A DNA stretch of 64,000 nucleotides from Clostridiales bacterium (GTDB lineage Bacteria; Bacillota; Clostridia; Oscillospirales; Oscillospiraceae), in contig SFIY01000002.1 of NCBI GenBank assembly GCA_004555205.1, forward strand, positions 69,374 through 133,373, in the 5' to 3' direction. Of this stretch, positions 8,316 to 17,638 are shown piece after piece. The position numbers were made by a program, and so were the translations under genes. Positions within the stretch are counted from its first letter, which is position 1. Each line of letters opens with the position of its first letter. A model generated the notes under the pieces. The model made no database searches. It was not told where the DNA came from and saw only the letters and a program-made list of their open reading frames with translations.

Positions 8316-8344
8316 ATTATACAGCAGGAAAGGGCCGTTGTCAA
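8316..8344 (-). promoter_or_regulatory. consensus sigma-A promoter of the crp-ABC operon
   Basis: On the minus strand TTGACA, a 17-bp spacer and TATAAT, matching both consensus boxes exactly. Such a strong promoter with an operator at +4 implies repression under most conditions. Confidence 0.85.
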
Positions 8345-8365
8345 CCGCTCTTTGCCGGACACGCA

Positions 8366-8398
8366 AAAAATCCCGTCTGCTTTAGCAGGCGGGATTTT
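8366..8398 (-). terminator. intrinsic terminator after alr
   Basis: On the minus strand AATCCCGCCTGC, loop TAAA, GCAGACGGGATT, then TTTTTTGCG. The stem has one G·U pair. It lies 18 bp beyond the alr stop codon and separates the envelope operon from the crp promoter. Confidence 0.88.
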
Positions 8399-8415
8399 GG
8401 TTTTATCAACGGCAC

Positions 8416-9582
8416 TCAGAACCGCAGCATCAGTTCCCGTTCGGTCTCCTCACCGTTTCGCTGATAGATGCGCAGCACGCGCCGGCTGACCGCGCAGGTC
8501 AGCTCATAGGGGATGGTGCCGGCCAGAGCGGCCAGCTCGTTGAGGGAGTTATGGGGGCCGAACACCTCCACCTCGTCGCCCACATCAATGTTTGGCAGGT
8601 CCGTCAGGTCGATCATGCACATATCCATGCAGATCCTGCCGCGCTGGGGCGCCGGTCCGTCTGCGGTCATCATCCGGCAGCGGTTTGACAGGCTGCGGAA
8701 AAAGCCGTCGGCATAGCCGTAGGGCACCACGCCCATGCGGGTGGTGCGGTCGGTGGTAAAGATGCGTCCGTAGCTGACCGAAGTGCCGGGCGCATAGGTT
8801 TTGATGGTGCTGACGGTGGTTTTCAGCGTCATAACCGGACGCAGGCCCAGCTTTTGCGCGAAATCGCCGTAGCCATAGAGCAGCAGACCCGGCCGCACCA
8901 TATCCAGATAGGTCTCCGGATAGCAGGCGACAGCGCCGGTGTTGGCGCAGTGGCGCAGGGCGATACGGCGGCCCAGTCGGGCCTCCACCGCGTCGATCAC
9001 CTGACAAAACAGGGCAAACTGCCGCTTCGTATAGCGCACGCTTTCCCCGTCCGGCTCATCGGACACCGCAAAGTGCGTAAAAATACCCTCCACGGCAAGA
9101 CCCGGCAGATGGCAGGCGGCGCAAATATCGTCCACATTGTGGCCGAAGTGCTCCTCATCACACAGATAGCCCAAACGGGACATGCCGGTATCCACCTTGA
9201 TGTGCACCGTCAGCGTGCCGCCGTGCCGCAACGCTTCCCGGCTGTACTCCAGCGCCTTCGCCTGGCAGGTCACCGCCTGGGTGATATGATAATCGATCAG
9301 CTTGCCCACCTGTTCTTTGGGCGTATGGCCCAGGATCAGAATGGGCATATCAATGTCATTGTCGCGCAGCTCCACGGCCTCATCGATACTGGACACGGCC
9401 AGATAATCCGCGCCCAGCTCCTTCAGCACGCGGGAGACCTGTATGGCGCCGTGTCCGTAAGCGTCGGCTTTCACCACGCCCAGAAATTTGGCGCCGGCTG
9501 TCAGGCGGCGCAGCGTTTGATAGTTGTGCGCCAGAGCGTCCAGATCGATCTCCGCCCAGGTTCTCCGCAATGTAGATGCCAT
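8416..9582 (-). CDS. alr: alanine racemase
   Basis: A PLP enzyme interconverting L- and D-alanine. Its 388 residues have the PLP-lysine motif VVKADAYGHG near residue 40, HIKVDTGMSRLG near 130 and the catalytic-Tyr region VVPYGYADG near 265. The start was set at the ATG at 9582, which follows CAGGAGGGACAGGAT; two upstream in-frame ATGs lack a site. It follows the wHTH/TPR gene by 58 bp on the same strand with no terminator between, so it may be the last gene of the envelope operon. D-alanine feeds peptidoglycan and possibly polymer decoration. Confidence 0.95.
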   Translation of the reverse strand: MASTLRRTWAEIDLDALAHNYQTLRRLTAGAKFLGVVKADAYGHGAIQVSRVLKELGADYLAVSSIDEAVELRDNDIDMPILILGHTPKEQVGKLIDYHITQAVTCQAKALEYSREALRHGGTLTVHIKVDTGMSRLGYLCDEEHFGHNVDDICAACHLPGLAVEGIFTHFAVSDEPDGESVRYTKRQFALFCQVIDAVEARLGRRIALRHCANTGAVACYPETYLDMVRPGLLLYGYGDFAQKLGLRPVMTLKTTVSTIKTYAPGTSVSYGRIFTTDRTTRMGVVPYGYADGFFRSLSNRCRMMTADGPAPQRGRICMDMCMIDLTDLPNIDVGDEVEVFGPHNSLNELAALAGTIPYELTCAVSRRVLRIYQRNGEETERELMLRF

Positions 9583-9640
9583 ATCCTGTCCCTCCTGCCC
9601 TGTCATTGCTTCCTCTATGCCGCTTTCCCTTGCCGCCGGA

Positions 9641-10441
9641 TCAGAGTGATTCCACCAGTTCGGCAAACGCCGCAGCGAAATACTTCTGCCACGCCGTTTC
9701 GGAAAAGGTATCCTGCATCAAATCCGACAGCAGGGCGGCGAAATGCTCCTTATCGCACAGTTCTATGCCCATATGGTTGTCGGCATAAACGGCGTCGCAG
9801 AGCTCACTGCGGTAGGCCGCCTTCATACGCTTGATACCGCTTTGCACATCGGGGCGAATGTAGATGAAGTCGAAGCCGGCCTTGACTTTCTCCTTTTTGC
9901 ATTTGCCCTCGTGATAGCGCTGCAGCAATTCCAGATACTCCACACCGTTGACATCCATGTAAAGCACCGTCAGATAGTGCTCCAGCGCCTGCTCGGCAAG
10001 GCCCATGCGCTCATACAGTACGGCAATATCCAGATGCAGCCGTTTCTCTGCCGGATAGTCCTTCTTTTCCTTAAACGCCGCCGCCTTTTCCAGCATCAGC
10101 TCCACCATCAGCGCCTCAAAGCTCTTTTCGGGAGCCTCCTCCTTGCGCAGCATATACTCCTGGACCGTCACATACAGATTGCACAGCTCAAAGAATTTGA
10201 CAAGGTCTTCATGCGCCGCCAGCTTCTCGACGCCGGCCCGGGTCAGCACATAGCGCTTCTCCTGCCTCTCGGCATAACCGGCACGGGCCAGCCTTCTGAC
10301 AAACAAATTCGTATCCGATACATCCAGCTCCTCTTTCAGGTAGTTGGGATAATCGTATTCCGTATCCGGCGTATGCTTGCCGATGTAGTCCAGAAAGATG
10401 ACTTCTGCATACAGTTTTTGCGTTTTATTGGTGTTCAGCAT
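9641..10441 (-). CDS. uncharacterised winged-helix / TPR-like protein
   Basis: A 266-residue soluble protein I cannot assign to a named family. Residues ~10-70 look like a winged helix (KEELDVSDTNLFVRRLARAGYAERQEKRYVLT). Residues ~110-190 are helical with a TPR-like pattern (KRLHLDIAVLYERMGLAEQALEHYLTVLY). The start was set at the ATG at 10441 with TTTGAGGAG upstream; an ATG 15 bp earlier has no site. It lies between ATP-grasp gene 1 and alr in the envelope operon. A regulatory or scaffolding role is possible but not shown. Confidence 0.7.
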   Translation of the reverse strand: MLNTNKTQKLYAEVIFLDYIGKHTPDTEYDYPNYLKEELDVSDTNLFVRRLARAGYAERQEKRYVLTRAGVEKLAAHEDLVKFFELCNLYVTVQEYMLRKEEAPEKSFEALMVELMLEKAAAFKEKKDYPAEKRLHLDIAVLYERMGLAEQALEHYLTVLYMDVNGVEYLELLQRYHEGKCKKEKVKAGFDFIYIRPDVQSGIKRMKAAYRSELCDAVYADNHMGIELCDKEHFAALLSDLMQDTFSETAWQKYFAAAFAELVESL

Positions 10442-10480
10442 GTGTATTCTCCTCAAAGGTGCATAAGCCGGCGCCGCGGC

Positions 10481-12442
10481 TTATTTCGCCTTTCTTTGTG
10501 CCAGCTTCCCGGCAAAATAGTCTTTCACTTCCTGCGGATAATAGGGATACTTGTGCAGGTCCTGATGCGTATTGATCTCCAGAATACGGAAACCGTCCTC
10601 GGTGATCACAATGTCAAATCCCAGATACTCCAGAGGCGACAGATATGCACAAATCTTTTCGATCTCCGCCTTCATTTCCTCCCAATGGGGAAGCGTTCCC
10701 TCCACCGGCACGCCGGTATCGGGATGGGTGGGACAAGGTCTGAATTCGTGCTCGGCCAAAAGCTCCGCGTTGCCGAAGCGGCCTGTTTCCAGCTCCACCG
10801 GTGCGGCGATGCCGCCGGAGCCCAGATTGTCCGTATTGCCCGTAAAGCTGGTACCGATACGGAAGTACGCATTTTTGATGGGGGAGGGCGCACCGTCGCG
10901 GATGGTCATGACACGGACGGTGCAGGCCACCTTGTCATAAATCCGCTGCAGCGCATGGTGCATTTCGATATACTCGGAAACGATATAGGTGCTTGTCAGG
11001 CCGTTGAGCAGCGCCAGCACCTCTTCCTCCGTCCGTTCCTTGTTGTTGACAAAGAACGCGCCCTGTTCGTATGCCAGCTTGCAGAAGCCCTCACCGTGAG
11101 AGCCGACAGCCGGCTTCAGCGCCAGCTTGCCCTTTTGTCTGAGCAGCGCCACCACATCGGCCACCTCGCCGCGCTGACAGTCGGTGTCATAGGAAATGAC
11201 CGCCGGCTTGCCGTTTTCGGGGATGATGCGGTAGTAGTAGGCCGGCATATAGGCCCGGAAGGGTGCAAGGACATAGTAGGCCATCAGCTTATCCCACAGC
11301 CACTTATGATAGCGGCAGTTCAGCGGACGAAGCCACTTATAGTCATAATCGGACAAAATGCTGCGATAGTTTTCCTCGGTCAAGCCGTATTGCTTGATAC
11401 GGTAGGAGTAGAAGCCGCGGCGGTGGGCCCATCGCTTCTCCTGTCGTGTGGTGCAGCGCACCTGATTGTCCTCCCGCAGGCCGCGCAGCCAATTGCGGTA
11501 CATGAAGTCGATGAAGCCCTTGCGTTTGGCCTGCCAGGAGGTGATATACTTGTAGAGCTGCTCCTTCTTCCGGTGCCAGGTCAGCCGCGGGCGGTTTTTC
11601 ACCATCCGCTCCAGCATCTGCGTCACCTCGTCGGGCAGGTTTTTCAAATACGCCAGATCGCGGCCGCTGTCAAGCTGCAGCAACACGAAGCCGTCTGCGG
11701 TGAGCAGTATGGAAAAGTGCATATACGGCAGCTCGTAGAACTTGCGGCTCACATAGGCCGCCAGAGCACGGCCCGCTGCCACCCGCGCGTCCTCCTCCGG
11801 CAGCGCCGCACAGGGCTCGCCGTCGATGGCGGTCACATCGGAAATATATGCCTTCGCCTCCGTGAACCCGCCGCTGTCCGTTTTCACCAGCATCAGATGC
11901 AGCACCGGATAGGCGCAGCCGAAGCCGGCGGCAGGGGCGGCATATTCACAAAGCAGGGTGTTGGACGGCAGCGCCTCGGCGGCGCGGTGCAGCTCCTGCT
12001 CGGACACAGCCTCCCGGTCGATGTAGTACTGTCCCGCCTCATAGCGCCACACCTGAAAGCGCAGCGGATACTGGTTTTCGGCGTCTCTGACAAGCACAGC
12101 GCCCTTATCGCGCAAAAGTGCGATAAGGGACTCTGTTTCCTTGGTGATTCCTGCCGGGGAGGTGGGCAGCGTACAGATCTGCTTCTGTCCGTCCAGCTCC
12201 ATGATCAAGGCATACGGCGTTGCGAAGCAGTCGCTGCGTTCTGTCAAAACCATCTGCGTGGACAAAATATCATTGGTGAGCTTGTCATAGGCGTTGTTGA
12301 ACGGCAGCATACGCATGATCGTCTTCAACTGCTGCGGATGGGGATGCTTCTTTTTCAGGCGAAGATACTGCTTCGCCGATTGGTACTTGAAGCCCTGCAG
12401 CACAAGGCCGGCCAATGAAATTGTTTTCTTAATATTTGCCAT
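10481..12442 (-). CDS. sugar-transfer-associated / TupA-like ATP-grasp protein 1
   Basis: A 653-residue cytoplasmic protein. The C-terminal ~330 residues form an ATP-grasp domain (KLALKPAVGSHGEGF as ATP-binding Lys and glycine loop; VSEYIEMHHAL; RIGTSFTGNTDNLGSGG; CPTHPDTGVP; DIVITEDGFRILEINTHQ as the metal-binding end). Families of this type in polysaccharide clusters are thought to ligate amino acids or other carboxylates. The N-terminal half aligns loosely to the same pattern but lacks the ATP-binding lysine, suggesting a decayed duplicate. It lies downstream of the alanine-dehydrogenase homologue in the envelope operon. Confidence 0.82.
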   Translation of the reverse strand: MANIKKTISLAGLVLQGFKYQSAKQYLRLKKKHPHPQQLKTIMRMLPFNNAYDKLTNDILSTQMVLTERSDCFATPYALIMELDGQKQICTLPTSPAGITKETESLIALLRDKGAVLVRDAENQYPLRFQVWRYEAGQYYIDREAVSEQELHRAAEALPSNTLLCEYAAPAAGFGCAYPVLHLMLVKTDSGGFTEAKAYISDVTAIDGEPCAALPEEDARVAAGRALAAYVSRKFYELPYMHFSILLTADGFVLLQLDSGRDLAYLKNLPDEVTQMLERMVKNRPRLTWHRKKEQLYKYITSWQAKRKGFIDFMYRNWLRGLREDNQVRCTTRQEKRWAHRRGFYSYRIKQYGLTEENYRSILSDYDYKWLRPLNCRYHKWLWDKLMAYYVLAPFRAYMPAYYYRIIPENGKPAVISYDTDCQRGEVADVVALLRQKGKLALKPAVGSHGEGFCKLAYEQGAFFVNNKERTEEEVLALLNGLTSTYIVSEYIEMHHALQRIYDKVACTVRVMTIRDGAPSPIKNAYFRIGTSFTGNTDNLGSGGIAAPVELETGRFGNAELLAEHEFRPCPTHPDTGVPVEGTLPHWEEMKAEIEKICAYLSPLEYLGFDIVITEDGFRILEINTHQDLHKYPYYPQEVKDYFAGKLAQRKAK

Positions 12443-12530
12443 CTTGCATTTCCCTGCTTTTCCGTGATTCCTTTTTTCCCTCCGCTATGCGGGCATCATA
12501 GGGATAAGGCTTGAGCTGCCCTGCGGCGCA

Positions 12531-13700
12531 TCATTCCTCAAACTCCTTGTAAAAGTTGGTGGACACAGCCACCGTATTCTTGGGCGCCGGATCCAGCTTT
12601 TGATCGGTAATGTGCAGAATCTTCTCCGGCTGAACCCAGGGTCTGTTCTGGATCTGGCTGGTTTCCTCGTGGGTCAGATAGCCCTTGTAGGTCACCATGC
12701 CGCGGCGCAGGAAGCCGTCACGCACGCAGGCTTCTGCCACACCGTTGTTCATAATGCTGCGGATATGCTTCTGGATGGAGGCAGCATAGGCGATGGAGGT
12801 GGAATGGGCAATGGCGCTGGGGATATTGCTGACGCAATAGTGCACCACGCCCTCCTCGATATAGGTGGGATCCTCGTGAGTCGTTTCGTGGAAGGTTTCG
12901 ATCACGCCGTAGTCATTGCTGATATCCACGATGACCGAGCCCCTCTGCATGGAGCGCACCATCTCGCGGTCGATCAGGTAATGCTTGTTGCTCTTGTCCC
13001 AGCGGACACAGTTGACCACCATATCCACCTGCGGCAGCAGCGTCTTGAGATTATAGCGGTTGGAAATGATCGTGTTGACCTTGCCGTGGTATTTGGAGCT
13101 GATCTCGCGCAAGTGGCCGATATTGGTAGCGGCCACCGTGACCCATGCGCCCATGGACTGCAGCACTTCGATGGCAGCCTTACCCACGATGCCGCAGCCC
13201 AGCACCAGCGCGTGGATACCGGGTGCCGTGCCCAGACCGCTGACGAACTTGCCGCAGCCGCCGTTGATAGACATCATGGCATGCAGGCCCAGAAACACAC
13301 CGGCCTTGCCTGCCGCTTCACAGTTGGGAGAGCCATGTCTATGGGTATCCTCCGCGGCAAAAGAGATGACCTTTTTATCCAGAAGCGCCTGGACCTCCTC
13401 AGGATGTGCCGCCGGATGGATGCAGGTGAAAATGATCTGGTTTTCGCGCAGCAGATCATACTCAGTAGGCTCAATCTCTTTCACCTTGGCCACTATATCA
13501 CAGGTTCCGAAAATCGTGTCACGATCGGAGATCGTTGCACCGACAGCAGCATACTCCTCATCAAAGAAGCCTGCGGCTGCACCGGCATTTTTTTCCACCA
13601 GCACCTCGTGGCCGTCATCAATGCAGGATGCCACTTCGCCCGGCGTCAAAATGACGCGGTATTCGCCCTTTTTAATGTCTTTCAGCACGCCAAGTTTCAT
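12531..13700 (-). CDS. alanine dehydrogenase-family protein (divergent)
   Basis: A 389-residue AlaDH/PNT-family dehydrogenase. Compared from memory with Bacillus Ald it keeps the substrate residues Arg (GEYRVILTP), Lys (VAKVKE), His (FTCIHPAAH) and Asp (IVDISNDYG), plus the NAD loop GCGIVGKAAI, so oxidoreductase activity (pyruvate + NH3 + NADH to L-alanine or the reverse) is plausible. It differs in the segment after the His (EDTHRHGSPNCEAAGKAG) and has a longer C-terminus. The start was set at the second of two adjacent ATGs (13700), 6 bp after AGGAGG. It is inserted between two ATP-grasp genes. Confidence 0.8.
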   Translation of the reverse strand: MKLGVLKDIKKGEYRVILTPGEVASCIDDGHEVLVEKNAGAAAGFFDEEYAAVGATISDRDTIFGTCDIVAKVKEIEPTEYDLLRENQIIFTCIHPAAHPEEVQALLDKKVISFAAEDTHRHGSPNCEAAGKAGVFLGLHAMMSINGGCGKFVSGLGTAPGIHALVLGCGIVGKAAIEVLQSMGAWVTVAATNIGHLREISSKYHGKVNTIISNRYNLKTLLPQVDMVVNCVRWDKSNKHYLIDREMVRSMQRGSVIVDISNDYGVIETFHETTHEDPTYIEEGVVHYCVSNIPSAIAHSTSIAYAASIQKHIRSIMNNGVAEACVRDGFLRRGMVTYKGYLTHEETSQIQNRPWVQPEKILHITDQKLDPAPKNTVAVSTNFYKEFEE

Positions 13701-13710
13701 CATTTTCCTC

Positions 13711-15930
13711 CTATCCGATTTGTTGTTTGTTCGTCTCCTTAGCCATTTCTGCGTTTCTCTTGTCGCTGATTTTCTGCTTGAAAAACGCCTTGATTTCATC
13801 GCTGAAGGTGGCCACCTTGTGCAGATCCTGATGGATGTTGATCTCGATCACGCGGAAGCCGTCATTGGTCACCGCAATATCAAAGCCCAGATACTCCAGC
13901 TCCGCCATATAGCGGCAGATCTCCTTGATCTTTGTGCAGATCAGCTCCCAGTTGGGAATCTTGCCGGCAATGGGTGTGCCGGTGTCGGGATGGGTGGGAC
14001 AGGGATTGAACACATGGTTTGTAATGGTTTCGGGCCGGTACAGCTCGCCGCTCTCCCTGTCGACCATGGCGCAGATGCCGCCGTAGCCCACATTATCGGT
14101 ATATCCGGTTTTGGACGATCCGATACGCATATAGGTCTGCATGATCTCGGGGTTATAGCCGTCAGAGTTAATGACCATCACCCGGATGGAGTTGACGGAC
14201 CGGGCGTAGATCTTCTTCATGTCGTCATGCATTTGGATATACTCCGTGACCACATAGTAAGAGCGCAGCCCGTTGATCAGTTCCTCCAGGCCGTCCCGGT
14301 CCACCGCCTGACCGTTGGCCGTCATCTGACCGTCTTCATAAGCCAGGCAATAGAACCCGTCGCCGTGTGTACCGGCCGAGGCCTTCATCGCCAGCTTCTT
14401 CTTCTCCTTCAGCAGGCGGCACAGACCGTCAACACTGCCCTCGATACCCTCGGGGCAGTCGCACATTCTGGCGACGCATACCTTGTCATCGCCGCTGCGC
14501 TTGAACAGGGACAGATAGTAATCCGGGATATAGGCCTTAAACGGCTCCATCAGATAACGGAAGGTCGTCTTGTCATTGACCCAGATCTGATAGCCATTAT
14601 TGATGCGGTTGAGCCAGAAATAATCGAAGTCGGACAGAAATTCCCGATAATTATCCTCCGTCAGTCCGTACTGCTTGATACGGTAGGACAGGAAGCCCCG
14701 CTTCCATGCCCAGATTTTCTTTCCCAGCGGCACGCCCTTGGTGCCGCGCAGGTCACTCTTTACCGCGTCCAGCCACAGACGGTACATATACGGACGCATA
14801 CCCTTGCGGACATGCTTTTTCACGAAACGGTAGAACAGGCTGTTTTTGGCGGCTGCCGCACGGTCGGACAGTGTCACATGCCTGTTGGCATTCTTCACCG
14901 CCCACTTGCTCTTCAGATAGTCGTTCAGCTCATCGTTGAAGGCCGTTTCCGGCAGATACGGGCTGGCAGAGAAGTTCAGGAAACGGAACGGCTCATCGCC
15001 GTTGCCCAGGGCAATGGCAGCGGAGAAATAGGTCAACTGATTCATGGTCTTGGCTGCGTCGCAAACGACACGGCAGATCTCATCCCACCCGTCGATCTGC
15101 GCTTCCGTACCGTCCCAAACGAAACGGCCGGAAGCGGCATCCGCCAATACCGATGTATGCTCAACGGCACCCTCTTTATCGGCCGGATTTTCGGCGGGCC
15201 GATATTGGGAAACCTCAGCGCTGAGAATCTGCGGTTCATCACCCGCATCGTTGGCAATCCACAGCTTCACGGAAAAATCGCCGGACAGCTCCTCGGAGAA
15301 TTTGTGGTACAGATCCACATAATCCGCCACCAGATAGTCACTCTCCAACCGGCCAAGCAGGTTACTCAGTTCTGCTTCACCGCAAGGCTCGCCGTCAATA
15401 TGCAGACAGCCGTCGGCATATTCCAGCTTATACATGGGCTGTACGCTGTTCCAATGGGCGGGACGCAGCTCCGCGACCTTCTTTTCACGAACCAGTGCAA
15501 TGATGTCATCCACCGTGTACTCACGGTTTTCATCGTCCACCTTCAAAATCAGCAGCTTGCTGCCCCGGTGTACGAGGCTGAAATAGATGGTTCTGCAGTG
15601 CTCAGAGCAGTCCTTAAGTACGCGGCTTGTGGTCAGCAGGTCGCCGATCCACTTAGCGAAAGAATTATTGAACGGTGACAGATACAAATAGGCAAAATCC
15701 GTCATATACTTGCAGCTATCGCAGTGCAGCAGGTCATATCTTTCCGCGCTGCGGCACAGATAGCCTCTGTCGTGGAAGGACTTGATCTCCTTCCTGCTGT
15801 ATCGGTCCTGATAGTTTTTATAGTCAGCTTGCGTTCTGCGGTACCAAAGAGCGGCCATCTTTCTGGAATAGCCGGCCGCTATCACCGGACGCATCTTCAC
15901 TTCGCGGCGAAGTCTTTCAAAAATCTTCAC
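13711..15930 (-). CDS. sugar-transfer-associated / TupA-like ATP-grasp protein 2
   Basis: A 739-residue paralogue of ATP-grasp protein 1. The C-terminal domain shows KLAMKASAGTHGDGF, VVTEYIQMHDDM, RIGSSKTGYTDNVGYGG, CPTHPDTGTP and AVTNDGFRVIEINIHQ. The N-terminal half repeats the order of these elements (VREKKVAELRPAHWNS then YLVADYVDLYHKF) but without the ATP-binding lysine and glycine loop. It starts with GTG at 15930 after AAAGGGAT. It is followed 10 bp later by the alanine dehydrogenase homologue. Confidence 0.82.
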   Translation of the reverse strand: MKIFERLRREVKMRPVIAAGYSRKMAALWYRRTQADYKNYQDRYSRKEIKSFHDRGYLCRSAERYDLLHCDSCKYMTDFAYLYLSPFNNSFAKWIGDLLTTSRVLKDCSEHCRTIYFSLVHRGSKLLILKVDDENREYTVDDIIALVREKKVAELRPAHWNSVQPMYKLEYADGCLHIDGEPCGEAELSNLLGRLESDYLVADYVDLYHKFSEELSGDFSVKLWIANDAGDEPQILSAEVSQYRPAENPADKEGAVEHTSVLADAASGRFVWDGTEAQIDGWDEICRVVCDAAKTMNQLTYFSAAIALGNGDEPFRFLNFSASPYLPETAFNDELNDYLKSKWAVKNANRHVTLSDRAAAAKNSLFYRFVKKHVRKGMRPYMYRLWLDAVKSDLRGTKGVPLGKKIWAWKRGFLSYRIKQYGLTEDNYREFLSDFDYFWLNRINNGYQIWVNDKTTFRYLMEPFKAYIPDYYLSLFKRSGDDKVCVARMCDCPEGIEGSVDGLCRLLKEKKKLAMKASAGTHGDGFYCLAYEDGQMTANGQAVDRDGLEELINGLRSYYVVTEYIQMHDDMKKIYARSVNSIRVMVINSDGYNPEIMQTYMRIGSSKTGYTDNVGYGGICAMVDRESGELYRPETITNHVFNPCPTHPDTGTPIAGKIPNWELICTKIKEICRYMAELEYLGFDIAVTNDGFRVIEINIHQDLHKVATFSDEIKAFFKQKISDKRNAEMAKETNKQQIG

Positions 15931-15978
15931 TTTTTTATCCCTTTACTCTTTTTGTTTTGTATGTCATTTATTGATTCA

Positions 15979-17034
15979 TCACTTAATGACACCGTGGGCA
16001 CGGTAGAAATCGCCCAGCTCGCCATGGCGCTGACCGCCCCAAAGCTGTACGATATTGACACCCGAGGAGGTATTGGCCTCGATGACGCAGTTTTTCCCGT
16101 CGGGCATCTTGATTACATCCCAGGCGATGAAATGCAGATAGGGGAACCGCTGGGCCAGGGCCAGGATCTCCTCCTTGAAGGCCGCCCAGTCGGGGATCAC
16201 CACATCGGCAAAGCGCGTACCGGAATCGGGATGCACCTCGTACACTTCCCGGTCATGCAAACGCCGTCCGTGGGACAGCCGTCCGGTCTCCAGATCGATA
16301 TTGCACACCAAGCCGCCCTGACTGCCGTTGTCCACGGGAATCGTTTGGCTGGTGCCGATGCGCTGTACGGCGAAAAACACCTTGAAGCGCTTCGTTTTTG
16401 GGTCACGCAGGGTGATGATGCGGATGGTGTTCACCGTCTTGTCATACAGCAGGTCCGCATAGGGATGCTGCTTCACGGTTTCCGACAGATACCAGTCCTT
16501 ATGGCGCTCAAACAGCGCCGCCAGGTCCTGCGCGGTAATGGGCGTATCATCCTTATAAAATGCGCCGTCCGAATAGGTGATATGATGTACGCCGTTGCCC
16601 TTGCCCTTGCCGTAGGGCTTGATGAACACGTCCTTAATCTCCCTGACGCGCGCCACGGCCTCGTCGGCCTCCAGCACAGCGCCGGAAAAATCGGAGATCA
16701 CGCCCTTGCTGTTAATCAGGAAAATCTCCGGCATACGCACATAGCGGCCCAGCACCTCCGTGGCAATGATCTTGTTGTTGAGCATATAGTCAAAGGGCTC
16801 ATTGATATAGCGGGAGCGGTACCAGTCAAACTCCGAGAGATACTCCTTCCGCTTTTTCATGTCCAGATCGTATAGCATCCACTGGTCGCCCAGATAGCCG
16901 CCGAAGATGTTGGCCTTCAGCTTGGTCAGCAAAGGCACCTTGAAGTGGTCCTTTGCGAATATGATGCGCCGCCAGTACAGCACAAAGAGCTTTGCTTTTT
17001 TGCTCAGATATCTTACCAATTCAAAAAAATCCAT
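15979..17034 (-). CDS. sugar-transfer-associated ATP-grasp protein 3
   Basis: A 351-residue single-domain member of the same group. It shows VFIKPYGKGKGNGVH (ATP-binding Lys and Gly-rich loop), YLSETVKQHP, RIGTSQTIPVDNGSQGG, VHPDSGTRF and IEANTSSGVNIVQ at the C-terminus. An amphipathic N-terminus (FFELVRYLSKKAKLF) may contact the membrane. It is separated by a single junction from the upstream nucleotidyltransferase gene. Substrate unknown. Confidence 0.82.
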   Translation of the reverse strand: MDFFELVRYLSKKAKLFVLYWRRIIFAKDHFKVPLLTKLKANIFGGYLGDQWMLYDLDMKKRKEYLSEFDWYRSRYINEPFDYMLNNKIIATEVLGRYVRMPEIFLINSKGVISDFSGAVLEADEAVARVREIKDVFIKPYGKGKGNGVHHITYSDGAFYKDDTPITAQDLAALFERHKDWYLSETVKQHPYADLLYDKTVNTIRIITLRDPKTKRFKVFFAVQRIGTSQTIPVDNGSQGGLVCNIDLETGRLSHGRRLHDREVYEVHPDSGTRFADVVIPDWAAFKEEILALAQRFPYLHFIAWDVIKMPDGKNCVIEANTSSGVNIVQLWGGQRHGELGDFYRAHGVIK

Positions 17035-17637
17035 TTATTTCTTCTGCCTACTCTCTATAAATTGTTGATACTCCTCAATGCGGTTGAAGCCCTGGGTGCC
17101 GTCATCCAATGTGAGGAAGTAAGGTCCGATGGAAATTTTTTCAAAGGACTGGCCCGTAAAGGACTGGTACAACTGCCATCCGCGGCAGTCCTTCAACTGC
17201 CCCGCAATGTGCATCTCACGGACCCTATGCACATGGCGGCGCATCAGCTCACCGTCATGGGCGATCACCGCCACGATGGAACGGGAGGTGCCCACAAAAT
17301 ACATGGAATCCGTTTTGATCCGGCAAATCTGCGCCACGGCCCCGTCTGTATAGTAGGTATCGCCGTACATAAAACACACGTCGTCCACGATCAGCTCCTC
17401 GGTGAAGCGGTCGATCTCATAGACATTGTTTTTCGGCTCATAGCGCACCGCGCCGTAATGGCCGTAGCGCGGGTCGTGAGAGGTAATAATCACCTCCGCC
17501 GCCGGGTCATTCTCTCTGATTTGGCGCACGGTGCGGCCCAGCAGGATTTCGTTGTCAATGGGCAGCAGATGCTTGGGGACTTCGTATGACTTTTCCCAAC
17601 GGGACATCTTCCCGTCTGCCATAATCACATATCTCAT
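17035..17637 (-). CDS. nucleotidyltransferase-like protein (GT-A / MobA-LicC type)
   Basis: A 200-residue protein resembling sugar-1-phosphate or cholinephosphate nucleotidyltransferases: MRYVIMADGK at the start, then EVPKHLLPIDNEILLGRTV, with VCFMYGDTYYTD as the metal-binding stretch. The usual glycine-rich AAGxGxR loop is degenerate, so substrate or activity may be altered. It may make an activated (CDP- or UDP-) monomer for the polymerase encoded upstream. Its ATG lies 1 bp after the stop of that gene. Confidence 0.75.
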   Translation of the reverse strand: MRYVIMADGKMSRWEKSYEVPKHLLPIDNEILLGRTVRQIRENDPAAEVIITSHDPRYGHYGAVRYEPKNNVYEIDRFTEELIVDDVCFMYGDTYYTDGAVAQICRIKTDSMYFVGTSRSIVAVIAHDGELMRRHVHRVREMHIAGQLKDCRGWQLYQSFTGQSFEKISIGPYFLTLDDGTQGFNRIEEYQQFIESRQKK

Positions 17638-17638
17638 G

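Noticed and set aside
9743..12418. 891-residue open frame on the plus strand
   Set aside because: Antisense to the wHTH/TPR and ATP-grasp genes, no ribosome site, composition typical of a reverse frame.
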